Shown here in pieces: positions 1 through 8,612 of a stretch of 64,000 nucleotides of DNA (position 1 is its first letter; the number at the start of each line of letters is the position of its first letter). A program made the translations under genes and the position numbers. Source of the stretch: Bacillus chungangensis (lineage in GTDB: Bacteria; Bacillota; Bacilli; Bacillales; Bacillaceae_C); the NCBI RefSeq assembly GCF_030812995.1, contig NZ_JAUSTT010000022.1, positions 27,792 to 91,791 on the forward strand. Direction: 5' to 3'. The notes below the pieces were generated by a model that searched no databases, was not told where the DNA came from, and was given only the letters and a program-made list of their open reading frames with translations.

Positions 1-357
1 TGTCGTCACATTCGGATATTTCGTTGCTATGACCCGTTTTTTTCCAGAAACAGCCTCTTTTTTTTCTCCTGCCAGCGCAAAACGGCAGTTTCCAAATGGG
101 AGCGGCAACAGATCAAACACATCAGGTTGGAATTCCATTAAAATATCATCGCCAACAATTCCAAGGTCTGCAATTCCGTGTTCCACGTAAGTTGCGACAT
201 CTACCCCTTTGGCAAAGACAAATGAAAATTCATCTGTTTCCACTCGTAGCTTTCTACCTTTATTCACAATCGGTTCTATACAATAGGATAACGATTGGAA
301 ATAGTCTAAAAATTGCTTTTCAATCCGCCCTTTTGTTAATGCGATGCAAACCTTCAT
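1..357 (-). CDS. hisG: ATP phosphoribosyltransferase catalytic subunit HisG, short form (partial)
   Basis: HisG carries out the first committed step of histidine synthesis, joining ATP and PRPP. Only the N-terminal 119 residues are here; the gene runs off the left edge of the window. The translation begins MKVCIALTKGRIEKQ and contains the GIADLGIVGDDIL stretch typical of the family. The start codon overlaps the hisZ stop by 4 bases (ATGA), so the two are translationally coupled. Short-form HisG lacks the C-terminal regulatory domain and needs HisZ as partner, which is the gene directly upstream. Identification is firm; the C-terminal part cannot be judged. Confidence 0.93.
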   Translation of the reverse strand, partial: MKVCIALTKGRIEKQFLDYFQSLSYCIEPIVNKGRKLRVETDEFSFVFAKGVDVATYVEHGIADLGIVGDDILMEFQPDVFDLLPLPFGNCRFALAGEKKEAVSGKKRVIATKYPNVTT

Positions 358-1481
358 TTTTCCTTCACCTCACGTACGTCAAACTGTTCATCTATTTGCA
401 GGACGAGATCATAGTGATGTCCTTTTTTAGGCAATGTATATTGAATATCAACAATATACGCTTCATGTTCTCGGCGAATTTTTTCAGCAGCGGCAAGCGT
501 ATTATCGGAAGCGACAATACAGCAGCGCTTTTTTCGTTCTGGGGCTATTATTTTTTCTGCGAGTATATCGACATCAAAGGCTAAGCCAACTGCCGATGCT
601 TGCATATCAAACTGGCGATACAGTTCATCATAGCGTCCACCCGAAAAGCACGTAGCTCCGTTTTCTTTTAAAAAACCTCTAAACATTGTGCCTGAATAAT
701 AGGGCAAATTTTTCACACGTCCTAAATCGACAATGACGTCTTCAACACCGCAAGCTTGTAAAAGCAAAGCCAACTTTCTTAAATGTTGGATAATGACAAG
801 CAGCTGAGGTCGTTGTTTCCAGCGTTTTTCGTAATGCTCTATCACATCAAAAGAACCGAAGGCGTCAACAAGGTCTGTCAACTCAGCAGCAATCTCTTTA
901 TCTCCATGTTGGCAAGCGAACTGATATACTTCATCTTTTCTTTTGTCGTGCATTGCTTGCCTCAGTTTTTCAATCTGATCTACCGTCAAGTGAAGTTCCT
1001 TCGTCAGCTCTTTAAAAATTTCTGAATGTCCCAATTCTATTAAATAAGAATGGATCCCCATTTCTTTCAGTAATGTTTCAGCCAACATTAAGCATTCACT
1101 TTCACCAAGTAAAGTCGGCATATTTACTATCTCAATACCAACTTGCCGATTTTCAATGCCAGGCTTATCTCGTTGAAAGACCGCTCCTTGATATGCCCAT
1201 TTTTTGTTAGGATGATCTTGTTTTGCTAATGCCCTCGCAATTGCTGTTGTCCAGTCTGGCCGCAGTACTTCAATTTCTCCTTCAGCATTAAACCATTTGA
1301 GCATATTTTTTAATTTCATATCTACATGCTCATTCGTAAAAGTATGAGCATACTCCACAACTGGGGTAGAAATTTCCACATAACCCCGCATCGTGATTAT
1401 TTTCCTAAATGTTTCTAATACTTGATGACGGCTGCTCACAACAGCTCCAATGTCATCTCTACTTCCATTGGGCAATAGCAT
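354..1481 (-). CDS. hisZ: ATP phosphoribosyltransferase regulatory subunit HisZ
   Basis: HisZ is a catalytically inactive relative of histidyl-tRNA synthetase. It forms a hetero-complex with short HisG and makes the enzyme sensitive to histidine. The 375-residue protein has the class II synthetase-like core: a GYVEISTPVVEY segment near residue 35, EVLRPDWTTAIAR near residue 73, and a glycine-rich FSGGRYDELYRQF segment near residue 280. Family members are usually about 390 residues. It is the first gene of a his operon read leftward and overlaps hisG by 4 bases. Its ribosome binding site is weak (GGGAAGTGAAG before the ATG). I saw no T-box or other his leader between it and the divergent hisJ. 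Confidence 0.92.
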   Translation of the reverse strand: MLLPNGSRDDIGAVVSSRHQVLETFRKIITMRGYVEISTPVVEYAHTFTNEHVDMKLKNMLKWFNAEGEIEVLRPDWTTAIARALAKQDHPNKKWAYQGAVFQRDKPGIENRQVGIEIVNMPTLLGESECLMLAETLLKEMGIHSYLIELGHSEIFKELTKELHLTVDQIEKLRQAMHDKRKDEVYQFACQHGDKEIAAELTDLVDAFGSFDVIEHYEKRWKQRPQLLVIIQHLRKLALLLQACGVEDVIVDLGRVKNLPYYSGTMFRGFLKENGATCFSGGRYDELYRQFDMQASAVGLAFDVDILAEKIIAPERKKRCCIVASDNTLAAAEKIRREHEAYIVDIQYTLPKKGHHYDLVLQIDEQFDVREVKEK

Positions 1482-1634
1482 CTTGACTTCACTTCCCAGC
1501 TCGATTATTCTTTAATATATTAGCACTCTACCAAACTAAAGTATTTTGTAAATTGATATTACAATAACATATAATAAAAGAAAACGTCAATCTTAAAATG
1601 CAAAATGATGAAAACATGCGAATGGAGGTATTAT

Positions 1635-2480
1635 ATGTTCCCAGTTGGAGATTTTCATGTACATACACATTTTTGCCCACATGGTTCAAATGATCGGATG
1701 GAAGAATACGTAAAAAATGCGATTTCAAGAGGAATGAAGTTTTTATCCTTTACAGAGCACGCACCTTTGCCAAACGTTTTTGATGATCCCGCTCCAAACA
1801 AAGACAGTGCTATGCGATTAGAGGATATTGATGCTTATTTTAAGGAAGGAAATCGATTAAAAGAAGCATATAAAGACACGATCACAATTAAAGTCGGATT
1901 TGAAGTTGATTACCTACTTGGTTTTGAAGCAGAAACGGAGCGCTTTTTACACACATATGGAGCTGACATTGAAGATGCGATCCTCTCTGTTCATATGCTG
2001 CAAGCACCAAATGGAGAATACGTATGCTTAGATTTTAGTCCTGACGAGTTTGGACGCATCATTAGGTTATTCGGTTCTATTGATCATGTTTACGAAACCT
2101 ACTATCAGACATTGCGCCAAGCAATCGAAGCAGATTTAGGAAAATGGAAGCCTGTTCGAATTGGACATCTAACGTTGATTGAAAAATTCTCTAAGCTTTT
2201 TAAAGCTGCGAGAACGTTTAATGATGTAATCGAAGAAATATTGACGCTTATCGCTGCCAAACAATATTCCCTCGATGTAAATACTGCTGGATATTTTAAA
2301 GAGTATTGCGGAGTCACTTACCCGACCGCTACAGTAATGAGACAGGCAAACAATAAAAATATTCCGCTTATCTTTGGATCTGACAGCCATACAGCTGGGC
2401 ATGTAGGAAAGGGATTAGAGCAAATACCAAAAGACCTGCCGCTCGCATTGCCAAAAGCTTATGACGAAAAGGGGAACTAG
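1635..2480 (+). CDS. hisJ: histidinol-phosphatase, PHP family
   Basis: This enzyme removes phosphate from L-histidinol phosphate late in histidine synthesis. The protein is a PHP-fold phosphoesterase of 281 residues. The N-terminal metal motif DFHVHTHFCPHGS, the FTEHAPLP motif, the ILSVHML motif, the RIGHLTL motif and the C-terminal FGSDSHTAGHVG are all present and are the usual metal ligands of the family. I chose the ATG at 1635 because AATGGAGGTATTAT gives a good Shine-Dalgarno site; an in-frame ATG 30 bases upstream lacks one. It lies divergent from hisZ-hisG, so both sides of the histidine pathway cluster here. Confidence 0.93.
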   Translation: MFPVGDFHVHTHFCPHGSNDRMEEYVKNAISRGMKFLSFTEHAPLPNVFDDPAPNKDSAMRLEDIDAYFKEGNRLKEAYKDTITIKVGFEVDYLLGFEAETERFLHTYGADIEDAILSVHMLQAPNGEYVCLDFSPDEFGRIIRLFGSIDHVYETYYQTLRQAIEADLGKWKPVRIGHLTLIEKFSKLFKAARTFNDVIEEILTLIAAKQYSLDVNTAGYFKEYCGVTYPTATVMRQANNKNIPLIFGSDSHTAGHVGKGLEQIPKDLPLALPKAYDEKGN

Positions 2481-2611
2481 TCCTGTTGCAAATAATGCAT
2501 CTATGCTACGATAAGTAAAGGGTTATTCGATCAGTTGGAGTAGTCGTTTCGCTTCAACTGAAGTTCTCCCCCCTGGAAGAAGTACTTGGATTCGTCAGAA
2601 GGTGTGTGTCT

Positions 2612-3052
2612 ATGAGTTTACTAATCTTTTTATTCGTGTTTGCACCATTTGCTATGCTCCTACATGAATGTGGCCATGGTCTTGGCGCTTTATTCGTGAA
2701 GGCTAGAGAAATTAAGATTACCCACGGCACAGGGCCTTCTATTGTCAGGCTCTCTATTGGCAGACTACAATATCATCTTCATCTCTTTTATATTTTTGGG
2801 GGAATGACAGAAAGCGCTAAAGAGGCTCCCTATAATCGTTTAGAAAAAATAGTTATTACCTTAATGGGCCCGATTTTGAATGGTATTACAGGCTTATTTG
2901 TTTTCTGCTTATTATCCTCTATACATTCTCTTTGGCATCTATTTGCCTTGTTTAACTTCTGGCTTTGCTTTATTAACTTGATCCCTTTTAAAATCAGCGA
3001 GCGCACGTCAGATGGCTATATTGTTTTTTATTTGTTATTTCATAAAAACTAG
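2612..3052 (+). CDS. minimal M50-type membrane metalloprotease-like protein
   Basis: A small membrane protein of 146 residues. Residues 18-22 read HECGH, matching the HExxH zinc motif, and lie within the first hydrophobic segment. Near the C terminus NLIPFKISERTSDGY carries the N-P...DG pattern that supplies the third zinc ligand in site-2 proteases. Hydrophobic segments are visible around residues 1-28, 80-105 and 108-125. It has no PDZ or CBS domain, so it is near the minimum size for an M50 protease. The start at 2612 has AAGGTG 7 bases upstream; a GTG at 2606 is possible but too close to that site. The substrate is unknown. SpoIVFB-like or YydH-like roles cannot be told apart from sequence. 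Confidence 0.72.
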   Translation: MSLLIFLFVFAPFAMLLHECGHGLGALFVKAREIKITHGTGPSIVRLSIGRLQYHLHLFYIFGGMTESAKEAPYNRLEKIVITLMGPILNGITGLFVFCLLSSIHSLWHLFALFNFWLCFINLIPFKISERTSDGYIVFYLLFHKN

Positions 3053-3121
3053 GATAAACACCCTTATGATAATCTTCTCCATGTTTTCATCATTTTATTA
3101 AAATCTCATCGTTTGTCCATT

Positions 3122-3149
3122 ACTGCTAAATTGATTTTTACATAAAGTA
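3122..3149 (+). promoter_or_regulatory. possible sigma-K-type promoter upstream of the YjcZ peptide
   Basis: A CATAAAGTA element at 3141-3149 fits the CATAnnnTA form of mother-cell sporulation promoters. An AC dinucleotide lies 17 bases upstream at 3122-3123. YjcZ-family peptides are known sporulation proteins, which makes such a promoter plausible. The match is short and could be chance. Confidence 0.35.
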
Positions 3150-3180
3150 TATTAATCTCTTTTAAGGAGGTGAATGCTTT

Positions 3181-3288
3181 ATGTCAGGCTATGGCGGCGG
3201 TGGATACGGTAAAAACTTTGCGTTAATTGTTGTTCTGTTCATTTTGTTAATCATTGTTGGAACTTCTTATGTCGGTGGTTATTGGTAA
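3181..3288 (+). CDS. YjcZ family sporulation peptide
   Basis: A 35-residue peptide preceded by a strong AAGGAGGTGA site. It begins [16 protein letters not shown], continues as a single hydrophobic segment ([17 protein letters not shown]) and ends YW. A Gly/Tyr-rich N terminus, one membrane segment and a short aromatic end are hallmarks of the YjcZ/YhzJ sporulation protein family found in many Bacillus copies. The molecular role of the family is not known. The gene stands alone between the M50 protease gene and a terminator. Confidence 0.9.
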   Translation: MSGYGGGGYGKNFALIVVLFILLIIVGTSYVGGYW

Positions 3289-3644
3289 TAGTATATTTTG
3301 CACCGTTCATAAGCAGCTATGCAATTAAGAATCAGATGAAACCTCTCCTCCATCTGATCTTATGACAGGCAACCTCCTACGTTAGCACCTAAAAAAGAGA
3401 AGCGTCAAATAATGGCGCTTCTTCTTTTTAATCCAACACATATTCAACAGAAGAGATTTCAAGGAAAGCACTAAATCTTTCCTTTAAAAAGAAGAGGAGA
3501 GAGAAGTTTTCTTCTTCAGTTTCTCCTACTCTTCAGGTAAAGTGATTAACTTGCCTCCCCATTCTGTATTCCAAAACAAGGGTGAGATGTATGGTGAGGA
3601 CGAGAAACATTACTATCCTTCCTCTCACCACTAAAATTTAGACA
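3289..3644 (+). terminator. intergenic stretch with two hairpins, one terminator-like
   Basis: After the YjcZ peptide come two inverted repeats. One at 3331-3359 pairs ATCAGATG with CATCTGAT. The other at 3397-3430 pairs GAAGCGTC with GGCGCTTC, is flanked by A-rich and T-rich tracts, and could terminate transcription in both directions. The rest, to the end of the convergent Rieske oxidoreductase gene, shows no gene that I can support. Confidence 0.7.
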
Positions 3645-5162
3645 TTATTTAATGATGTCTAGAGGTTTTTCAGCTGGCCCTTCCAATACTTCTCCTGTAA
3701 TTGAAAATCTTGAACCGTGACAAGGGCAATCCCATGTACGTTCACCACTGTTCCATTCAACCTCACATCGCATATGCGTACATGTCGTATCGACCATATG
3801 TACAGTGCCGTCCTCATCCTTGTATGCTCCTGCTCTTTTCCCGTTAAAAAGAATCACCGCTCCTTCATCACGTTCCAAGTCTGCAGCAGTCTTGCTTGGC
3901 GACTCAAGTTTCCCTTTCACTAAATGCTTTGCAACATCGGCATTTTGCTGTACAAATGTTTTGATGCTTGGATTAGGATGAAAACGTGATGGGGTGTAAA
4001 GCTCTTTATAAGGATTTTCCTTTTCTAAGATAAGATCTTTAAGTAAAAGTCCAGCTGCTGCACTACTTGTCATCCCCCACTTCCGATAGCCAGTCGCTAC
4101 GAGAATATGTGGATTCCCAGCTGATATTTCACCAATATAAGGAATGTTATCTAATGTTGTTAAATCTTGCGCGGACCAACGATATGCAATCGAGTCCACA
4201 TCGAACCTCGTTTTGACAAACTTCTTTAATGCTTCATAATGCTCGCTCGTTTCGACTCCTTGACCTGTTTTATGATTTTCACCGCCAATAATTAAATAAT
4301 GGTCATCCCCGATTGGCGTGTGACGAATGGACCTTTTAGGATCTTCCACACTTAAATACATGCCGCCTGGATAAGGTTGTTCCGATTTTACTGCTAATAC
4401 ATAGGAACGTTCTGCATACATTCTTGAAAAATAAAATCCCGCCCCATCATAAAAAGGGTGATGAGAACAAATGACTACTTTGTCACAAAAAATATGGCAG
4501 CCATTTTCAGTGCTGATTTTTTGTTTTTTTCCCTTTTCAATATCAAGAGCTTTCGTATTCTCGTACAATCGTCCACCTTTTTCCACAATCACTCCCAGCA
4601 ATCTTTTTAAATATTTTAGTGGATGGAATTGGCCTTGCTGCTCCATCATGAGAGCAGCTTTCACATTTATCGAGAGTGGGATCTTTTGTAAGAACACGCC
4701 GTCAATCCCTAGCTGTTCATAAGCACGCATTTCATTTTCCAGCTTTTTCACATCGGAATCAGACTCTGTAAAGAGGTAAGCTGCTTCGTTGGAGAAATCA
4801 CAATCTATTTTTTGTATAGAAATCGTTGATTTTATCCATTGCAACGCATCGTGATTGGCGCTGTAATATTTTTTCGCTTTCTCACTGCCTAACTGAGTGA
4901 TCAATTCATCATAAATCAAATCATGCTGTGCAGTAATTTTTGCTGTTGTATGTCCTGTTGTTCCATTAAATAATTCTCCAGCGTCTAAAACGGCAATACT
5001 TAATCCCTCATTTGCCAGCAAATATGCAGTTGTTATGCCTGTTATTCCCCCACCAACAATGGCAACATCAACGTTAATATCTTGATCTAAAACAGGAAAC
5101 TGCGGTAATTTAACAGAAGCTCGCCAATATGGTTCAGGTGACTGCGGCAACTTTATTTGCAT
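3645..5162 (-). CDS. FAD-dependent oxidoreductase with C-terminal Rieske [2Fe-2S] domain (YhfW-like)
   Basis: A 505-residue protein of two parts. The N terminus has a DAO-type FAD fold with the dinucleotide motif VAIVGGGITGITTAYLL near residue 33. The C-terminal 90 residues form a Rieske domain, with CTHMRCEV and CPCHGSRFS giving the Cys-His...Cys-x2-His ligands of a [2Fe-2S] cluster. A central RWSAQDLTTLDNIPYIGE segment is typical of the DAO family. The architecture and length match B. subtilis YhfW, whose substrate is unknown. The start is supported by TTAGGAGGGTTT. It is a single gene with an AT-rich upstream region. Confidence 0.88.
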   Translation of the reverse strand: MQIKLPQSPEPYWRASVKLPQFPVLDQDINVDVAIVGGGITGITTAYLLANEGLSIAVLDAGELFNGTTGHTTAKITAQHDLIYDELITQLGSEKAKKYYSANHDALQWIKSTISIQKIDCDFSNEAAYLFTESDSDVKKLENEMRAYEQLGIDGVFLQKIPLSINVKAALMMEQQGQFHPLKYLKRLLGVIVEKGGRLYENTKALDIEKGKKQKISTENGCHIFCDKVVICSHHPFYDGAGFYFSRMYAERSYVLAVKSEQPYPGGMYLSVEDPKRSIRHTPIGDDHYLIIGGENHKTGQGVETSEHYEALKKFVKTRFDVDSIAYRWSAQDLTTLDNIPYIGEISAGNPHILVATGYRKWGMTSSAAAGLLLKDLILEKENPYKELYTPSRFHPNPSIKTFVQQNADVAKHLVKGKLESPSKTAADLERDEGAVILFNGKRAGAYKDEDGTVHMVDTTCTHMRCEVEWNSGERTWDCPCHGSRFSITGEVLEGPAEKPLDIIK

Positions 5163-5629
5163 TTTTAAACCCTCCTAAGATTCTACAATCAACAATCAAA
5201 CAGCATTTTGCTGCACGATTATATTATTAATGAACAATACTTCCTAAACATTTTTCCCATCACGACTTTTTTCATGTACAGAGTACTTTTAAATATTGTT
5301 AAAACTGTTATAATGATAAAAAAGTACTAAATATGTAACTTTTGTAAGCAAGTCCCCAAACGAGGCATGAGCAGTTTTGCTTTAAAAACAGCTTTTTTCT
5401 GTCGAAAGATAAGGAAATTTTTTAAGTTTCTAGACATGGGACTTTTTTAACAATCTCAAAAGAGGGGTGTCCAAAGAATAAAAAAGAGCCGAGAAATAAA
5501 AGCTTGGGGGTTTCGAATCCAAACGGATTGCAATAACTTTCTATGAAGCGTACACCTATTTTTGAAGATACGCTCATACGTGATAACGACACAGAATAAT
5601 GAGGATGATGAGGTAAAGGGGATGGCAAT
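5163..5629. other. intergenic region between divergent genes
   Basis: This 467-base spacer must hold the promoters of the Rieske oxidoreductase gene (leftward) and of the chemoreceptor (rightward). It is AT-rich. I saw no riboswitch, no convincing sigma-D promoter and no small gene with a ribosome binding site. The segment GTAAAGGGGATGG just before 5630 serves as the chemoreceptor's ribosome binding site. Confidence 0.5.
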
Positions 5630-7366
5630 ATGTTAAAAAACTTACGACCGCGCGCTTCCATTGAAATGCTTTCCAAACAAGGAACTGATATTCATTCGGA
5701 GGGAAGAATTCAAGGAACTTTAGCATTCAATCATTTTACACATAAAGATTATGAAAATTTGCAAGAGGTACATACAACTTTATCACATTTAAAACAAGAA
5801 ATGGTTCAGCTTTTTGCAGATTATTTCCAAAAATTATGCGAATCGCAAAACATGAAAGTGAGCAGCCTTTTAATAGAAAAATATATTGAGTCATTTTTTT
5901 TAGACCAGCGTGATCAACGGTATGTAGCCAAGATTATTCATTATTTTAACGAACTGAGGAGGGCAAAATTTAGTGCAGGAAGATTAATTGTTGTATTTAA
6001 CCAATTTAACTATTATTTAATCACAAATTTACTCTCACAAAAAGGAGCCCGTCCAAACCACTGTATGGCGCTCATGGGGAGCATGCAAAAAGCGATTAAT
6101 ATTGACCAAGAGATTCTCATAGAAGTGTATGAAGAACGTTTAATGGAGCGAGTTGTACATGGCATTTCCGACCTAATGGAAGAAAACGCTAAAATTATGT
6201 TTATTAAAGAATTGATACAAAATCTTGATTTCCAAGGTAAAGAGATTGATAGCGCTTCTGCTGCGACTGAAGAAATGACTGCATCGATTGTAGAAATTGC
6301 TAATGCAGCAGTCAGTATTTCCGAAAAAACAACTGATTCTGTTAAAGAAATTGAAAATGGACAAATGATGATCACCAATGCGTTGGATGAAATATTTAAA
6401 ACGGAGAAAACCTTCGAAATGATTGTCAATAAATTTGCATCATTACAACAAAATGTCGCTTCGATCAGTCATGTTGTCGAATTAATTAATAAAATTGCCG
6501 ACCAAACGAATTTGCTTGCACTTAATGCTTCCATCGAAGCGGCACGTGCTGGAGAACAGGGAAAAGGCTTTGCGGTCGTAGCAGCAGAAGTACGCAAACT
6601 TGCTGAAAATACTGTTTCCTTCTTAAAGAATGTAAATGATAATGTTGGGAGTCTAAAAGCCATTTCGGATGACGTTTCTGCGTCAATTGAACAAACAACT
6701 TCTGTTATACATCGAGCTACAAATGACGCCCGTCAATCGCTTCCATTGTTGGGGAAAATGGTAGGAACCGTCCAAGAAATTGACAATGATATTAATAATG
6801 CTGCTGCCGTTTCCGAGGAACAAGCTGCTGCAGTGGAGGAAGTTTCAAAAAGAATGCAAGAAATTGCTGTACTCTCTGAAAATGTTCGTGATCTCGGAGC
6901 AAATACTGGAAAAGCAATTCGAGATTTGTCTTTAGTGATGGATCAATATCGTCTAGAAATTATCGAAGAAAATCACATCCAGCTTTCCACACCTTCCTTG
7001 CTCTATTTATCTAAAGCAGACCATATTCTCTGGAAGTGGAAAATCTATAATATGTTCTTGGATTTGGAGAACATCAACCCCGATCATGTTGCTTCGCATC
7101 AAGATTGCCGGTTAGGAAAGTGGTATTATGCAGAAGAGACGAAAAAACGATTTGCCAACATACAAAGCTACCGCGACATCGAAAAAGCACATAAAATTGT
7201 GCATGAAGCAGCTCATCAAGCTGCTGTCTATTTCAATCAAGGAAAATTAAAAGAAGCGGAAAGCTGTATGAACAAACTTGAAGCTGCCTCGGCGGAAGTA
7301 ATTGAAACAATTAATTATCTACTAGAGGATATTGAAAGAGAAAGACAACAAGCAAGCTCTTTATAA
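5630..7366 (+). CDS. soluble methyl-accepting chemoreceptor with globin-like N terminus and C-terminal CZB zinc domain
   Basis: A 578-residue receptor with no membrane segment. Residues about 35-185 resemble the protoglobin sensor of HemAT. They include [14 protein letters not shown], whose His104 aligns by eye with the haem-proximal histidine, and [14 protein letters not shown] at the end of the fold. The signalling hairpin tip [20 protein letters not shown] lies near residues 290-310. After the second helix, residues about 460-560 form a chemoreceptor zinc-binding domain with His465, Cys493 (in CRLGKW), His521 and His525 as the expected 3-His/1-Cys zinc site. The globin assignment is by eye and weaker than the other two domains. 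The gene is monocistronic and followed by a terminator. Confidence 0.85.
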   Translation: MLKNLRPRASIEMLSKQGTDIHSEGRIQGTLAFNHFTHKDYENLQEVHTTLSHLKQEMVQLFADYFQKLCESQNMKVSSLLIEKYIESFFLDQRDQRYVAKIIHYFNELRRAKFSAGRLIVVFNQFNYYLITNLLSQKGARPNHCMALMGSMQKAINIDQEILIEVYEERLMERVVHGISDLMEENAKIMFIKELIQNLDFQGKEIDSASAATEEMTASIVEIANAAVSISEKTTDSVKEIENGQMMITNALDEIFKTEKTFEMIVNKFASLQQNVASISHVVELINKIADQTNLLALNASIEAARAGEQGKGFAVVAAEVRKLAENTVSFLKNVNDNVGSLKAISDDVSASIEQTTSVIHRATNDARQSLPLLGKMVGTVQEIDNDINNAAAVSEEQAAAVEEVSKRMQEIAVLSENVRDLGANTGKAIRDLSLVMDQYRLEIIEENHIQLSTPSLLYLSKADHILWKWKIYNMFLDLENINPDHVASHQDCRLGKWYYAEETKKRFANIQSYRDIEKAHKIVHEAAHQAAVYFNQGKLKEAESCMNKLEAASAEVIETINYLLEDIERERQQASSL

Positions 7367-7529
7367 CAAAAGGGTGCTTCGTCTTTAAAGTCTTTAATAT
7401 GGATATAATGCCTGACTTTAAAAACGGAAAAATCGACCTGATAACTTATTATCATAAAATATCTTAAATCATCTGCGAAACTGAAACAAGAAATGTTTCG
7501 CTTATTCAATAATCGCACTTAAAGACAAT

Positions 7530-7560
7530 GGGTGAGAAGACTAAACTTTCTCACCCGTTT
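7530..7560 (+). terminator. rho-independent terminator after the chemoreceptor gene
   Basis: An inverted repeat GGGTGAGAA...TTCTCACCC with a 9-base loop is followed by a short T-rich stretch. It lies about 165 bases past the stop codon. Confidence 0.65.
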
Positions 7561-7564
7561 ATAG

Positions 7565-7750
7565 AGTGAAAACTTCCATCAGTGGGGGTTTTTCTCATCT
7601 CCAATAAAAATGTCTCAAGCTAAAAGCGTGACGTCCTGTAGGCTCGAAACCAACCGGACATTTGACTTTCCGTTATCCCCCACTATCGCTTCTGATTCTT
7701 CTTATTCTTAAGATAGGGGGCTTGACTCGCCAGTTAGGCGTGGGCTAAAT
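7565..7750 (+). repeat. modular intergenic repeat, diverged copy A
   Basis: This copy carries the left-end text GTGAAAACTTCCATCAGTGGGGG, though the partner arm of its hairpin is decayed. It then has a short internal part containing GACGTCCTGTAGGC and CCGGACATTTGACTTTCCG, and a right end with CCCCCACTATC pairing with GATAGGGGG before CGCCAGTTAGGCGTGGG. The right stem has compensatory changes relative to other copies (CCCCCACTATC/GATAGGGGG in place of CCCCCACCT/AGGTGGGGG), which suggests structure is or was maintained. It abuts the end of thiT. Confidence 0.75.
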
Positions 7751-7751
7751 A

Positions 7752-8351
7752 TTATTTCCCTATCGACGTCGTTGCTTTCTGATTCTTTGCAGTTGTAATA
7801 ATCTGTGGAGCAATAGAAATTAATAGCACTAACACAATCACACATGCTAAAGAAGAAAAGAAATATGCAATCCCGTTAGCAGTAAGGGAAAAAATAAATG
7901 GTGTTTTACCGGCATTAAATGCATAGCTCTTAAAGAAGATCATTCCGGCAATAAAATGCCAAAAATAACGAACTGCTCCACCAAAAAATACAGCCGTTGT
8001 CATGTAGAAAATTGCTTTCCCTTTTTGCTGGTTTTTTACATTTTCTTGAATGGGATGGATGAGCAGACCAGCAAAGCCAATGCACGCAAATGCAATAAAG
8101 TACTCCAAAATAACTTGTACTGGATGAACAATCCACGCATCACCAACGATAATCTGCAAGATCCCCCATAAAAATCCAGATAATACACTCGCTTTAAACC
8201 CTTGGCGAAATGCCACGATAAAAATCGGTACCATTGCGAACTTAATTGAAATCGATGGCCCCAACTTAAAAGACAGAAGCAAGTCTAAAATAAGTGCAAA
8301 TGCTGCAAAAATTGCGGCCTCAATCATAGCCAATAACTTTTCATTTCTCAT
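7752..8351 (-). CDS. thiT: thiamine ECF transporter S component ThiT
   Basis: ThiT is the membrane substrate-binding subunit of an energy-coupling factor transporter for thiamine. The 199-residue protein has six hydrophobic segments. It carries the family motif LWGILQIIVGDAWIVHPVQ followed by EYFIAFACIGFAGL, which includes the aromatic and polar residues that bind thiamine. No ECF ATPase or EcfT gene is nearby, as expected because S components share a common energising module. The upstream TPP riboswitch independently supports the substrate. Confidence 0.93.
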   Translation of the reverse strand: MRNEKLLAMIEAAIFAAFALILDLLLSFKLGPSISIKFAMVPIFIVAFRQGFKASVLSGFLWGILQIIVGDAWIVHPVQVILEYFIAFACIGFAGLLIHPIQENVKNQQKGKAIFYMTTAVFFGGAVRYFWHFIAGMIFFKSYAFNAGKTPFIFSLTANGIAYFFSSLACVIVLVLLISIAPQIITTAKNQKATTSIGK

Positions 8352-8439
8352 AAAAAATAGCCCCCTATGAATGATTTTTAACCAAACATACCCATCGGAG
8401 GCCAGCAGAACAATACAGAACGCGTTCTTCTTACAATTG

Positions 8440-8522
8440 CCACATCCCTACGCTAGTACTAACTAACAGGTTCAAAGGGTCAGAACATCGTTCACTCTCA
8501 GCCTCACAGCTCCCCTTTTGGT
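8440..8522 (-). promoter_or_regulatory. TPP (THI-box) riboswitch controlling thiT
   Basis: Read on the minus strand, the segment contains GGGGAGCTGTGAGGCTGAGA, then ACCCTTTGAACCTGTTAG, and finally CTAGCGTAGGGA. These are the conserved CTGAGA, ACCCTTTGAACCTG and GCGTAGGGA blocks of the thiamine pyrophosphate aptamer. It sits about 90 bases before the thiT start, so thiT is expected to be shut down when TPP is plentiful. I did not resolve the expression platform. Confidence 0.93.
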
Positions 8523-8581
8523 AACGTTGATGAAGTTGTTTCCACTTATTGTAATACATTTCGGATCATTTCGAAAGGAAA

Positions 8582-8612
8582 AAAAAGCCAAGACGATTGT
8601 CTCGGCTTTTTT
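8582..8612 (-). terminator. terminator of the first oligopeptide ABC operon
   Basis: On the minus strand AAAAGCCGAGAC and GTCTTGGCTTTTTT form a strong stem around ATC and end in a T run, immediately after the appC stop codon. Confidence 0.85.

Noticed and set aside
96..584. Open frame of 162 codons on the plus strand
   Set aside because: It lies opposite hisG and hisZ, both of which are clear family members, and has no recognisable protein features or ribosome binding site.
1482..1634. T-box or other histidine leader before hisZ
   Set aside because: The spacer to the divergent hisJ is only about 150 bases and has neither the T-box sequence nor a specifier stem.
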